Positions 52,901 to 57,956 of a DNA stretch of 64,000 nt are shown here, piece after piece. Source of the DNA: Streptomyces sp. NBC_00536 (GTDB lineage Bacteria > Actinomycetota > Actinomycetes > Streptomycetales > Streptomycetaceae); NCBI RefSeq assembly GCF_036346295.1, contig NZ_CP107822.1, positions 25,352 to 89,351 of the forward strand. Reading direction: 5' to 3'. Under the pieces are notes generated by a model. The model made no database searches. It worked only from the letters and a program-made list of their open reading frames with translations, and was not told the DNA's origin. How positions within the stretch are numbered: the first letter of the stretch is position 1; every line of letters starts with the position of its first letter. A program made the translations under genes and the position numbers.

Positions 52901-54655
52901 GGTGTCCGGGTCAATGAAGACCAGGTCACCGAGGGCCTCGGCGACCTGGTCGGGCTCGATACTCAGCAGCTGCGCGATGTAGGGGACGTCGACCTGGTTG
53001 CGGAAGTTCAGGCAGAGGGAGAGCGCTTCCTCGGGGGTCTCCGCCGAGGTGGGTCGCTCGATGCGCTTGTTGACCCGGCGGGTCTGCAAGGCCGCCTTGG
53101 TCGCCGTCTGTGTCTCGTCGTCGAAGTCCTCCAGCGCAAGGACCGCCACGAAGTCCGGGTCGCGCCGGAACCCGCCCAGGCGCGGGTAGCGGCGGCTGAC
53201 GGCAGCTTCGCCGGTCTCCTCGTCGACCTCGCCCTGCGCGATGGTGAACCGGTTGATCGGACCGTGCGCCCGGGCGTACAGGTCGTAGAGGCGGTTCACC
53301 TCGGCGCGCAGCGGCTCCAGCTGCTCGTCGGGGCGGTCGTGGTCGGTCTCCGCCTCGATCAGCGCCACGGTGGCGTCGCGCAGCCGGATCAGTTTGGGTA
53401 GTTCCTTGCCCGCGCGCGCCACGGCGACGAGCTCGCCGTCGATAACCTCGTGCGGTTTGCCCTCCACCAGGTGGAAGGAGCCCTCCTTGCGTCCGTCGTC
53501 ACGGACCGGGAAGGGCAGGTTGTCCGCCGTCCAGGGCTGGGCTCCCGCGATGACCTTCCACTGGCGGCCGGCGGCGCGGGCCTTGGTGGTGATGTCGGCG
53601 AAGGCCTCGCCGAGCACCGCGGTGAGGTCCTGCTCCTCGGGGGCCTGAACCGCCAGGGTGTGCCCGTACTGGGCAGCCCGACCCTGCTCCCACGTGCCGA
53701 GCACGTGGGAGGGGTTCGCGAGGAAGTAGTCGTTGCACTGCTGGTCATCGACGCCGGGGACGGCACTGGTGCCCATCCAGCTCTCGTCGGTCGGCCCCTC
53801 GGTATCGCGCCGGCGGACGACCAGGATGTCGGCCAGGACGCCGGTGCCGCCCTCGGCGAGCGCGCCGTTGGGCAGCCGGATCGCGCCCAGAAGGTCCGCG
53901 TGCTTCGCGATGGCCCGCCGGGCCGTGTCGTCGGAGGCGTCCATCGTGTAGCGGGAGGTCAGCAGGATCGCGACGCCGCCGGGCCGCAGCGCCTGCACCG
54001 AGCGCCAGATGAAGTAGTTGTGGATGCTGCTGGTGACCGCCTTCGGCGCGGTCTTGTCGAACACCTGGAAGTTGCCGTACGGGACGTTGCCCAGCACCGC
54101 GTCGACGCTGTTGGACTGGAGCGAGGCGTCCTGGAGCCGGGCGTTGATGATCTCGGCGCCCGGGTGGAGCAGGGCGGCGATCCCCGCGGTCGTCGGATCC
54201 CGCTCGACGCCGAACCAGTCGACGTTGAGACCGTCGGGGGTGTGCTTGATGAAGGTGCCCGCGCCACAGCCGGGCTCTAGGACGCGGCCGCCGTTGAAGC
54301 CCAGGCCCTGAAGGGCAGACCAGCACGCCTCGGTGATCCGGTCGGGGGTGTAGTAGGCGGTGGGCGTGCCCTGTTCGGCATGCCGGTACTCCCGCGGGGA
54401 CAGCAGCCGTTGCAGCTGCTCGCCGATCTCCGCCCATGTCCCTTCCCGGTTCGGGGCGAGAGCCGGGGCCAGCGGGCCCCAGCCGGGCCATTGCCGCAGC
54501 GCACCGAGTTCGCCCTCGGTGGGATCGTCCTGGTCCTCGCGCAGCCGCAGCAGGATCTCGATGGCCGCGACGCTCGCGCGGGCGCGGCCGATCGGCCCCA
54601 GACGCGATGACGACTCGGGCGGCTCGGGGGCAGGGGCAACCGGCGTGATGGACAT
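40955..54655 (-). CDS. Giant DNA methyltransferase-helicase (DarB-like polyvalent protein)
   Basis: One unbroken 4,566-residue frame; ATG 54655 has GGAG 6 nt upstream (TTG 54667 is also open). Residues 99-290 are an N6-adenine methyltransferase: TAYYTPDRI (99-107), SAM motif I VLEPGCGAG (125-133) and catalytic NVPYG (190-194). Residues 790-1370 are an SF2/SNF2-type helicase: Walker A PVGAGKT (816-822), VDEAH (978-982), MSSQKGGTGVNV (1289-1300) and QREGRLDRPG (1321-1330). A coiled coil follows (about 1400-1450). The remaining 3,000 residues are repeated domains between acidic Ala/Pro linkers. The methyltransferase-helicase fusion resembles phage P1 DarB and the 'polyvalent proteins' of conjugative elements, which protect incoming DNA from restriction. 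That role, and delivery during transfer, are inference. Confidence 0.88.
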   Translation of the reverse strand: MSITPVAPAPEPPESSSRLGPIGRARASVAAIEILLRLREDQDDPTEGELGALRQWPGWGPLAPALAPNREGTWAEIGEQLQRLLSPREYRHAEQGTPTAYYTPDRITEACWSALQGLGFNGGRVLEPGCGAGTFIKHTPDGLNVDWFGVERDPTTAGIAALLHPGAEIINARLQDASLQSNSVDAVLGNVPYGNFQVFDKTAPKAVTSSIHNYFIWRSVQALRPGGVAILLTSRYTMDASDDTARRAIAKHADLLGAIRLPNGALAEGGTGVLADILVVRRRDTEGPTDESWMGTSAVPGVDDQQCNDYFLANPSHVLGTWEQGRAAQYGHTLAVQAPEEQDLTAVLGEAFADITTKARAAGRQWKVIAGAQPWTADNLPFPVRDDGRKEGSFHLVEGKPHEVIDGELVAVARAGKELPKLIRLRDATVALIEAETDHDRPDEQLEPLRAEVNRLYDLYARAHGPINRFTIAQGEVDEETGEAAVSRRYPRLGGFRRDPDFVAVLALEDFDDETQTATKAALQTRRVNKRIERPTSAETPEEALSLCLNFRNQVDVPYIAQLLSIEPDQVAEALGDLVFIDPDTEDLLTVGEYLSGPVVDKLERVEFLVSQGRDDLQRHADALREVQPEPLQPEDIKARLGAPWIPVEDVTAFAEELLGVDVDITHVAKTATWSVDTPMTIPESAISEWGTNRVTAFELLDLALNGQSPKVYDTFRTPEGGSKRVRNDKATLLAETKLTDLQRHFASWVWEDPERSDRLAADYNRRFNSTVLRKNDGSHLTVDGLDTGFITPYAHQWDFVQRVLSADEGSLCPFPVGAGKTATMFMTALKLKQLGLVSKPMVVVPNHLLEQIARDGKKLFPQANILMAGKKDLADARARMLFAARCATGDWDTIVMTHQSFGRLGVHPVTEATYLEELANDYREALGAIDGDDGNQRRIKEIAKQVDRFDARASDLRSKAVDAGVTYENLGVDFLQVDEAHLFKNLALPAVTEGMSLGKPSKRATDLDLKILVTRERTGRDNVVALYSGTFISNSVREMYVFKHYTMPERLEQIGLGNADAWAANHINFETRPEVGVDGVSFRLKRRPVDYVNADEAVALFNEVAELRPREDFKIERPEREERFVEIEATPNLIRYVEGISGRIDDIQGGKVKPWQDNMLNVITDGRKAALDLELVGLAPDGPGKVGAVVRNVLEIHNQTKNLKFPGDPEDVEGALQLLFCDLGTPGKERGSQVYGKIRRGLIDGLPNEGLPGIPRERIKFIHDYNSDLAKEQLFTDSRSGKVNVLFMSSQKGGTGVNVQPRGVALHHVDPPHRPDEWEQREGRLDRPGNKMIKLGKPVTFLRYLALHSFDSYMFQQLERKQRPIVQILSGRKVGRVIEEIDAVGAGFGAAKAMVSGNPLLMELTTVNGQLQTLLNEADGHRQSQGRMQRKVELLDQEIAQGERSLAPMQAMADAVATAADDDTWRTADGRLVQPDDVAAALAESAQGARSTLDLDAGYTWRGLNVGFTWHRKQQFGNIAYESYAHLVVPGEHQVDVRLNLPWFGKGQTWRIAKALGEAADAAVSAPDELRVKVAKMRASLEDTRPHLGRPFGKHAELEDVRARRAALEAQIADAAVSSGRESGAGPQFDPGAVGAEMTEAEMAMHDAAVMVGMMGGSAIVRSEGQIVGTVRTRRGPAPAEEPPRPHLENPDRWDEALKAVTDAGLAAPDVIAWAQSNAADSAFVGAFGEWTRAWVEQVANTAQDRPEWVHAYLDDRAYAARDELHSQAAVAVRQQARAAGAEPAPAPSVTNADGPEQAEPSPEMVKVAAILRYYEPLFERHGLTGAAAAANYVTRPGYGYDYDPDSPLPDLTDRISGAADRARGHFRTGPTSSVTYEVGQTRQEAGELLADISISLVNLMTDTGEGYGAVDLDVILAAPHGSVVPLPPLSSAPPTPRTAGEAGTGAAPAAPAPTPPAAPTPRSEPAPAPQPAAATSRLTDPHLWEEGLRILRAGAEGVEQLERAARVNDSANFAIVFADWAEDWLMDQYTGPTADWPEWARRYFGAGEEAYQDRERLHAAASTAVYERLRTAADPVPAAAPNVPAPAAAQDGTAPQPAPSPLQGLIDGFGDRVVIGHIGGPQAARTHQSAGWAIRAVLSEEQVLGLVSAVTVDGQPVSMVPGTVPTERVRAWIVEQQQAPTAAYYADTSSSLPPALRGNGEVHLSTNAEGLTIAQRDVGSTILWEELPAWIDAAVAHDTATRSASLPAWRYGRLDHELHFLRDNDTQARAQALDALYVALKEGPPPSDVQLAASRDRYEPPPAPAAHATDTEQTQPQAPPSASDEAPEPEPQPLPTEPVPGAEGYTYLETGRTVALYDSTGEQVGHAKWSYTKYRYEGDVRGDVVRGTDEAATVAKRMAHHHDAVYGQGIHHPALDEQDRDPVWILHNGSDTLVFGIRPEDSTAKAALWTGGGFKDSRRAGGWYLPRTWKEPTRRARVDTAVRVLAAAGRTVLVHADREERRRVEPPAGLPVLDVTAPNLEEVPALFAAGPYTSEAEIQADSAGLADAYARWSQLPLVQAYVAEDHDARPDGFGTPRNPIAELRIAYARAEGALRGDALGGPPELLRRLYSVAAWSQALEPAVNEGLLAPLQELYAAAHLLAARSQATIESVAAGAAAAPESADTQQQTDAPAPTDPSPAPEDGREPVVDTAENGSDPAVPEPGTAESAVTAEDVSGGPPVIDDEFSILYGAFRERLAPAPVPEKGDASPEDRDAALRAAYRELRDTPQSIDGARVHFLLGQTDEQDGVLADTTTVMRLIDSGLLEYAVTAIAITPAGRERIAELERAGREEPAVGDRVLLVGSGTVGIVGGYRTNDHGVRWADVVYEREGWPDGVDTSVGALFMTTIEPAAMDPAAAAELYRVAALRQRPGTLTDPAVRAAALEAFTAAALADPQVAQAARANDFNNFVPALASRMSTWAEQQWAEAAETERPDWVGVFFREDDDAIHDLNGLYSQLAGQLYGQLRPADTPEPAPDTAPAQPSPSSPTPTEAEEADDSEEQLDLFGPGQDPSPPGREGQRQFPYRSRVYHDGWPYLVESVSDDGLAIHGFGGHRLPVNEVTPEEDMPPVTTRLLAKGWWEYSYQGRTYTATNLPEEMTRGRLATLRAVLADEDGTLVGRHFNRAFDQDIIWAHTHPGVPTPHVAGWLRGGHRSMWPEFTAEEQAYVMAGPPDEQMALDLDAGAATQQPGEGSADEEDENLTDEAAVDYDDDLEHEVSVPGEEAVPAAEPPIAEDTPVPAPTPTPAPDQARDEQQPTAAPSNGPETSPGTTSPVPAPAAEPSPTAEPVASFGAGLPGGFETYAHVYREGERHNVESVSEDGLTVNVGGGLSFPKSELTPAADMPPVTSRRLAEGWWEFSYLDRTYVAAMLSAELARGTLANLSVTLVDENGDLVGRTFGAPGNDDIYWVHAHPGEPGPLVRGWLGVGGDRTWPEYSDRERAYMTAGPPAEQMAFDIDAGAMAEHNGEGPVDEEDEDLLDAAPADLDADDPEYEVSVPGEDTVPAAEPPIVAENPEHAPMPDPTPAPEPAAAVDPQETAAAPAAATPSEPVPAAVPPELVTGPLVTLGLREGPGGQLVFRVDSPDAAHALVLPGISTADLPGLGRPATAQVPMLVRAAQLAEQLVSSEETAAWLAAHLPDGPLAAAWHNDQVQTVLIVVVRDTLRDGMAPSVDDVATWLVNTAVEQDTLLRAAHAAADLDAFAPEFARAADALVADGGSEHLLWTFLGQEGVRRAQVLAQATPGAYEQLLAAPAPAPGPERAAAPAPAPTEPPAPSPEDSQMATPAPQTPEPEESAAPAAPTPPAAPAEPAPEPAAEAAAVESPEGVPAVDVEDPPAPRSYTDVTPLAVDAAYELHLLGVDDRMPEHGELRLASGGLRIAMLAQAVGGQWSARLDLEGLPYDVTPLVTTPQEAADNAALMYSLYTGAAYGPMPTAVVDADAQVAGDVLREELETLATLHRARLANAATQLPLAQRAYFVELDDRITRLGLAAVEAHGSQHMATNLNEVSEAARAWGRALPADERRALAYPLAHLMYDARSARVRLESTLASLRAEAVAREASATAAPASPTPQEVQPAPDPQPEAEPATATAQTAQPAPEPSPSVPATAEAETADQPGAPETVGDTGETAEQPEEATVTGQGDPEAPLEDRAQPDTAPAAENALVSSVPEEALQEPPEPEIAMPHEDPHATGAVESEGPASVAGQPSDAVTAAAPPADLPLWVSAGETAVPQPAAPSGEPDLLANFRQVQEAWEAVVPSAGGTAAELVAEVRDDLIALQAFIDDGVDGTAPEPAPVPEQRVVPAPEGAAQTAGDNPPERDQQQAASAVNVALRHADTHAASLKDLPEWQRIQTARGAFGHLMSVLRERAGERFDQLLGDGKVSDFLRDVSARFCDKVAKLATAGAERLRRGAKESENPAALPSAEALLRLGDAAVAYNRPSGGNGTQWPAGGPGEQSDAPALVKLGEALARPLPEDRRKVSASAARSRSSTAKRPAKKPAPGSTEQTTHLRRGGPDQQPPRRPTR
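43280..49590 (-). repeat. Four copies of a ~95-residue helical repeat in the giant protein
   Basis: Copies lie at about 49590-49310, 48718-48430, 45912-45620 and (weaker) 43500-43280. The first three share the pattern ND/AAD-x3-F-x3-F-x2-W-x3-W, then RPEW or WPEW, an aromatic turn and RD/RE-x-LH. Examples are WAQSNAADSAFVGAFGEWTR, ARVNDSANFAIVFADWAEDW and ARANDFNNFVPALASRMSTW. Spacing by Ala/Pro linkers suggests independent domains. Confidence 0.65.
44150..45465 (-). repeat. Tandem duplication of a ~165-residue domain plus linker in the giant protein
   Basis: Copy one spans about 45465-44975 and copy two about 44635-44150. Shared segments include VYHDG/VYREG, VESVSDDGL/VESVSEDGL, DMPPVTTRLL/DMPPVTSRRL, GWWEYSY/GWWEFSY, DEDGTLVGR/DENGDLVGR and AGPPDEQMALD/AGPPAEQMAFD. 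Each copy is followed by the same acidic linker ending VSVPGE and VPAAEPPI. Clear recent internal duplication; function unknown. Confidence 0.8.
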
Positions 54656-54732
54656 GGGTTTCTCCAAGCAGCGGGGCCCGGCGCAGCCTCAGCGCCGACG
54701 GCCCGCGGGCGGTCGGGAGGGCAGCGAGCGCG

Positions 54733-55149
54733 TCAGGCCGACGCGGCGTAGGCCGACAGGCGCGCTTCGAACGCGTCGTCGTCGCTCTCGGGCAGCCGCT
54801 GCGGCCCGTCCTCCCGGCTGGGCGTCAGCCCGGGGTGGGCCAGGACCATGTCGGCCCAGCGCGCCACCCGACCGGGGGACGGCACCAGGTCCTCCCCCAT
54901 GAACCAGTCGGTGGCGCCCGCCTCGGCCGGCAGCCGCAGCACCCAGCCGAAGGCCTCGTCCCACGCCAGCTCGATGTCCTCGTCCTCGTCGGCGTACGGT
55001 CCGCTTTCCGGCACCGCCAGCGTGACGACGGCGGTACGAACCGCCGGCGGGCGCCCCGTCACCGCGTGCCCGAGCACGCTCAGGCCGATCTCCTCGATCT
55101 CCGCAACAGCAGCCTGCACATACGGCTGGTGATCGGTGCGAATCGTCAT
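54733..55149 (-). CDS. Unknown 138-residue protein upstream of the giant gene
   Basis: ATG 55149 has GGGGGAG 6 nt upstream. A soluble protein: an N-terminal helix (QPYVQAAVAEIEEIGLSVLG), strands (RTAVVTLAVPESGPY), a strongly acidic loop (DEDEDIELAWDEAFGWVLRL) and a C-terminal part with TDWFMGEDLVPSPGRVARWA. It resembles the small proteins annotated DUF6292 in Streptomyces, but I am not certain. It precedes the giant methyltransferase-helicase gene by 77 bp on the same strand, so the two are probably co-transcribed from the promoter region before 55150. Confidence 0.65.
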   Translation of the reverse strand: MTIRTDHQPYVQAAVAEIEEIGLSVLGHAVTGRPPAVRTAVVTLAVPESGPYADEDEDIELAWDEAFGWVLRLPAEAGATDWFMGEDLVPSPGRVARWADMVLAHPGLTPSREDGPQRLPESDDDAFEARLSAYAASA

Positions 55150-55362
55150 GCGCTACTCCCCCGTTGCAGTCAGGAGCCGGACACAGCCGCCCGCCCCTGC
55201 GCCACCGGCACCCAGGCCCGGGCAACACCCGAGACCACCAGGGCCCGACAGCAGACGTACATGATCCATACTCGACGACCATATCGACTCAGAAGCAACC
55301 GATTTTGGTTCCCGCCCCCGCAGCACCCTCCCCCACACGCCCCACACCCACGATGCAGCCTG

Positions 55363-55370
55363 TTATCTGG
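55363..55370. promoter_or_regulatory. TTATCTGG half site (dispersed motif copy 4)
   Basis: TTATCTGG at 55363-55370 is one arm of the TTATCTGGCCAGATAA motif, directly before TACATT (55372-55377), a good -10 box for a leaderless transcript starting at ATG 55384. Confidence 0.4.
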
Positions 55371-55383
55371 CTACATTTCCTTC

Positions 55384-56097
55384 ATGGCTGTAGCAAAGAT
55401 GAAGTTCCACGTAGCGCTGTCCGAGGACGCGATGGCGCGCCTCCTCTCGCGTGCCAGGCAGGAGCAGCTACGCGAGCGGACGTGGATCATCGAGCAGCGG
55501 GTCGAGCGCCTTCCGCCCGGCCTGTCCCGGCGCGAGGCCGCCGACATCCGCCGCTCGATCCGCGCCGAGGTCATCGCGAAACGGCGCAGCGGTGAGTTCG
55601 GCGGCAGCCGCGACGACCTCATGGCCAGGGCCGTACGCGAGGAGCTCACGGCCCGCGGGCTGGACCGCGAATGGCCGGAGCCGCCGGAGGGTGAAGTCGA
55701 CGCCCCCGGTCGACGGTGGGGCACCCCACCGAGCCAGCCTCTCGGCGCCGGCGGCTACGGGGCCAGGCTGTCGGTGAACCTTCCCCCGGCCCTCGGCGAG
55801 ACCGTACGCAGAGCCGCCTACTGGACCAGCAAGCCCGCGGTGGAAGCCCTCCAGGAATGGGCCGACCGATGGGGCGATGGCCCGGAGGTCGCCCTGCGTC
55901 AATCCGAACGCGATGGCGTCCCCGCCGAGCTCGCCCTCCTCGCAGCCGCCGGACGACCTTCAGCACCTCAGTCCGTGCTGGAAATCAGGGAGCGGCTTCG
56001 TCAACAGGTCATCACCACAGGAGACTTGATTCGAGCCGCCGTCGACCGGCTGATCTGGGATCACCAGCCAAAACCCCCTGCCCCATCCGACCGCTAG
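55384..56097 (+). CDS. Unknown 237-residue protein, upstream of the par locus
   Basis: ATG 55384 lies 6 nt after TACATT, suggesting a leaderless transcript. The protein is basic and helical at the N-terminus (RLLSRARQEQLRERTWIIEQ, GLSRREAADIRRSIRAEVIA), Pro/Gly-rich in the middle (WPEPPEGEVDAPGRR) and has a C-terminal segment (YGARLSVNLPPALGETVRRA then YWTSKPAVEALQEWA) resembling a ribbon-helix-helix-type DNA-binding unit. That suggests a plasmid regulator (inference). Its last codon overlaps the first GAAACAATTGTTTC palindrome. Confidence 0.7.
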   Translation: MAVAKMKFHVALSEDAMARLLSRARQEQLRERTWIIEQRVERLPPGLSRREAADIRRSIRAEVIAKRRSGEFGGSRDDLMARAVREELTARGLDREWPEPPEGEVDAPGRRWGTPPSQPLGAGGYGARLSVNLPPALGETVRRAAYWTSKPAVEALQEWADRWGDGPEVALRQSERDGVPAELALLAAAGRPSAPQSVLEIRERLRQQVITTGDLIRAAVDRLIWDHQPKPPAPSDR

Positions 56098-56110
56098 AAA
56101 CAATTGTTTC
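56097..56110. promoter_or_regulatory. Candidate parS site 1, GAAACAATTGTTTC
   Basis: A perfect 14-bp palindrome (centre 56103/56104), 138 bp upstream of the parA start. It shares the 17-mer GAAACAATTGTTTCCAG with the copy at 57406-57423. AT-rich against a GC-rich background and differing from the chromosomal Streptomyces parS (GTTTCACGTGAAAC), it is a good candidate for the plasmid centromere and/or par operator. Confidence 0.7.
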
Positions 56111-56247
56111 CAGGCCGTTCGACTCAGACCGAACGAGATCGCGAGCCTCGGTCGGGAGCGGTGCACGCTCACACCGCCGCCGTCTGGCAAGCTGTCCGCG
56201 ATCCGAGTAGCCGCATCCGGCGGTGAAATCACGGAAGGCGCCAAAGA

Positions 56248-57030
56248 ATGACCACAACCCTCCAATCGGCCGTCGACACGGCCGCCCGTGCTGGCACGAA
56301 AACGGCGAAGGTCGTCGTCGTCATTCAGCAGAAGGGCGGGGCCGGAAAATCCACCATCGCCGTAAACGTGGCCGCATGCGCGGGCCGCTCAGCGGTGATG
56401 TCCAACGCCGACGAGGCAACAGGTTCGCCCATCGTGGCGGCCGGCATCGACGTCCAGGGAACCCTGGAGAAGTGGTGCGCGGGCGTGCGCGAAGAAGCAC
56501 TCCCCTTCGACTACGTCGTCACCAAGAGCAAGCTCGGCATCCTGCCGGGGATCATCGCCGACCCCGACCGCCGCCGCATCATCATCGACACGCCAGGCTT
56601 CCTGGACATCGACCCGGACGCAGAGTGGGGCGCGGACCCGCTCGGCGAGAGTCGGACAGCTGACGCCCTGCGCGAGGTGCTGGACGTGGCCGACCTGGCC
56701 ATCGTCCCGATTACCCCATCGAAGATCACGTGGGATGAGTGCGAGTTCACCATCGAGCGCATCCTCAAGCCGCGCGGCATCCCCTTCCTGGTCGTCATCA
56801 ACATGCATGACCCCGGCAAGGACAAGGGCGAGAAGCAGTTGAACAAGGTCAAGGCCTGGATCGATGAGCGGAACTACCCGCGGGTCGCCGACCCGATTCG
56901 GCGGTACACCCTCCACGAGCACGCCTACGAGAACGGCACATTGGTTACCGAGTACAGGATGAGCGGCACCGCCCTAAACGGCCGCGAGGACTTCATGCGC
57001 GTAGCCCTGACGATGGAGCAGATGCTCTGA
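56248..57030 (+). CDS. parA: ParA-type partition ATPase
   Basis: A 260-residue MinD/ParA-family ATPase. The deviant Walker A is KGGAGKST (residues 29-36), preceded by VVVVIQQ. Walker B-like IIIDTPGFLDID and the VPITPSKITWDECEF segment are typical of the family. It lacks an N-terminal HTH domain, as in type Ib-like or chromosomal-style ParA. It moves plasmid copies apart by cycling on DNA under control of the ParB-like partner. ATG 56248 has GGAAGG about 9 nt upstream; the stop overlaps the next ATG. A GAAACAATTGTTTC palindrome lies upstream. Confidence 0.88.
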   Translation: MTTTLQSAVDTAARAGTKTAKVVVVIQQKGGAGKSTIAVNVAACAGRSAVMSNADEATGSPIVAAGIDVQGTLEKWCAGVREEALPFDYVVTKSKLGILPGIIADPDRRRIIIDTPGFLDIDPDAEWGADPLGESRTADALREVLDVADLAIVPITPSKITWDECEFTIERILKPRGIPFLVVINMHDPGKDKGEKQLNKVKAWIDERNYPRVADPIRRYTLHEHAYENGTLVTEYRMSGTALNGREDFMRVALTMEQML

Positions 57031-57890
57031 TGGGCAAGCCGATCAACATCGACGGGGCACCGGCAGCACCTGGGCGACCCGATAACGCGGTTCAGCTGGC
57101 GCGCGCACTCGGAGCCTCTGACAAGCTGCCGACTAAGCAGCTCACCGACACACCGACGCTCATCGCCCCGGAGCAAGACATGCTCCTCAAGTGCGAGAGC
57201 GCGATCGAGAACCTCAACCTGGCATTCTTCGCCGCCGGCAAGGCCCTCCAGGTAGTGCGCGACGCCAAGTTGTACCGCGGACAGTTCGGCACCTTCGAGG
57301 AGTACACGCAAGGGCGGTGGGACATCACACCGCAGTACGCGGGCAAGCTGATCCGCACCTGGCGGGTGGGAGAAGCGCTCCACACGGCAAAACCTGGCGG
57401 GGGATTGGAAACAATTGTTTCCAGAAAGCTGAGGTACGGACAGGCCTGGGAGCTGGTCCCCGTGGTCGAGGAACACGGTGTACAGGCGGCGGTCTACCTA
57501 TACCTGGCACTGATCAAGATCAAGGGCGCCACAGTGACGGCGGCGCACGTGCAGGGTGTCGTCGAAGCCCTTCCCCGGGAAGCAGCAGGACACAAGGCTA
57601 AAACCGAGGACGCCGTACTGGCGTACCTCGGGTCACTGGAGGAGAACGGGAATCCCCCCGCGGTCGCCGCTGATGCGGCCAAGGCCGCGAAGGCACTTGC
57701 CCGAGCCGCCAAGACCTTCGACGCCACCACCATCCAGGCGGCGTTGGAGCATGATCCCGAACGCACTCGGCCAGCCCTGCGGTCTCTGATCGAGTCGCTG
57801 GCTGCGGCAGGGGGCGTAGCGGTCTCCTTCACCGAGAGCCCGACTGCGGTTGAGGCGGTTGCCGAGGAGGCGGAGACGCCAACCCCGTAG
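57030..57890 (+). CDS. ParB-like partition protein, atypical
   Basis: A 286-residue protein whose ATG 57030 overlaps the parA stop. Residues 65-120 hold an HTH-like DNA-binding region (LAFFAAGKALQVVRDAKLYR, GTFEEYTQGRWDITPQYAGK, LIRTW). It lacks the N-terminal ParB/Srx CTPase motif (GERR-type), so it is not a canonical CTP-clamp ParB but a centromere-binding protein of another type. The C-terminus is Ala-rich and helical, and probably mediates dimerisation. A second copy of the palindrome lies inside its gene. A strong terminator follows the stop. Confidence 0.8.
   Translation: MGKPINIDGAPAAPGRPDNAVQLARALGASDKLPTKQLTDTPTLIAPEQDMLLKCESAIENLNLAFFAAGKALQVVRDAKLYRGQFGTFEEYTQGRWDITPQYAGKLIRTWRVGEALHTAKPGGGLETIVSRKLRYGQAWELVPVVEEHGVQAAVYLYLALIKIKGATVTAAHVQGVVEALPREAAGHKAKTEDAVLAYLGSLEENGNPPAVAADAAKAAKALARAAKTFDATTIQAALEHDPERTRPALRSLIESLAAAGGVAVSFTESPTAVEAVAEEAETPTP
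57406..57423. promoter_or_regulatory. Candidate parS site 2, inside the parB-like gene
   Basis: TGGAAACAATTGTTTCCA, a perfect 18-bp palindrome (centre 57414/57415), encodes part of ETIVSR in the parB-like frame. It repeats the upstream site and extends its symmetry by 2 bp on each side. Centromere sites inside parB coding sequence are known in other bacteria. Confidence 0.7.
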
Positions 57891-57905
57891 GCCCGAAACA
57901 GAAAA

Positions 57906-57933
57906 GGCGGGCCCCCATGGATGGGGGCCCGCC
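57906..57933. terminator. Bidirectional terminator between par locus and convergent operon
   Basis: GGCGGGCCCCCAT (57906-57918) pairs with ATGGGGGCCCGCC (57921-57933) across a 2-nt loop, with an A run before and TTTTT after. It serves both the parB-like gene and the convergent minus-strand operon. Confidence 0.85.
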
Positions 57934-57956
57934 TTTTTGTTGCCGTAGAGAGCTTG

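Noticed and set aside
41966..53401. Several 500-930-codon plus-strand frames opposite the giant gene
   Set aside because: They are Arg/Gly/Ala-rich mirror translations expected opposite a GC-rich gene; the minus strand has methyltransferase and helicase motifs and a continuous 4,566-codon frame.
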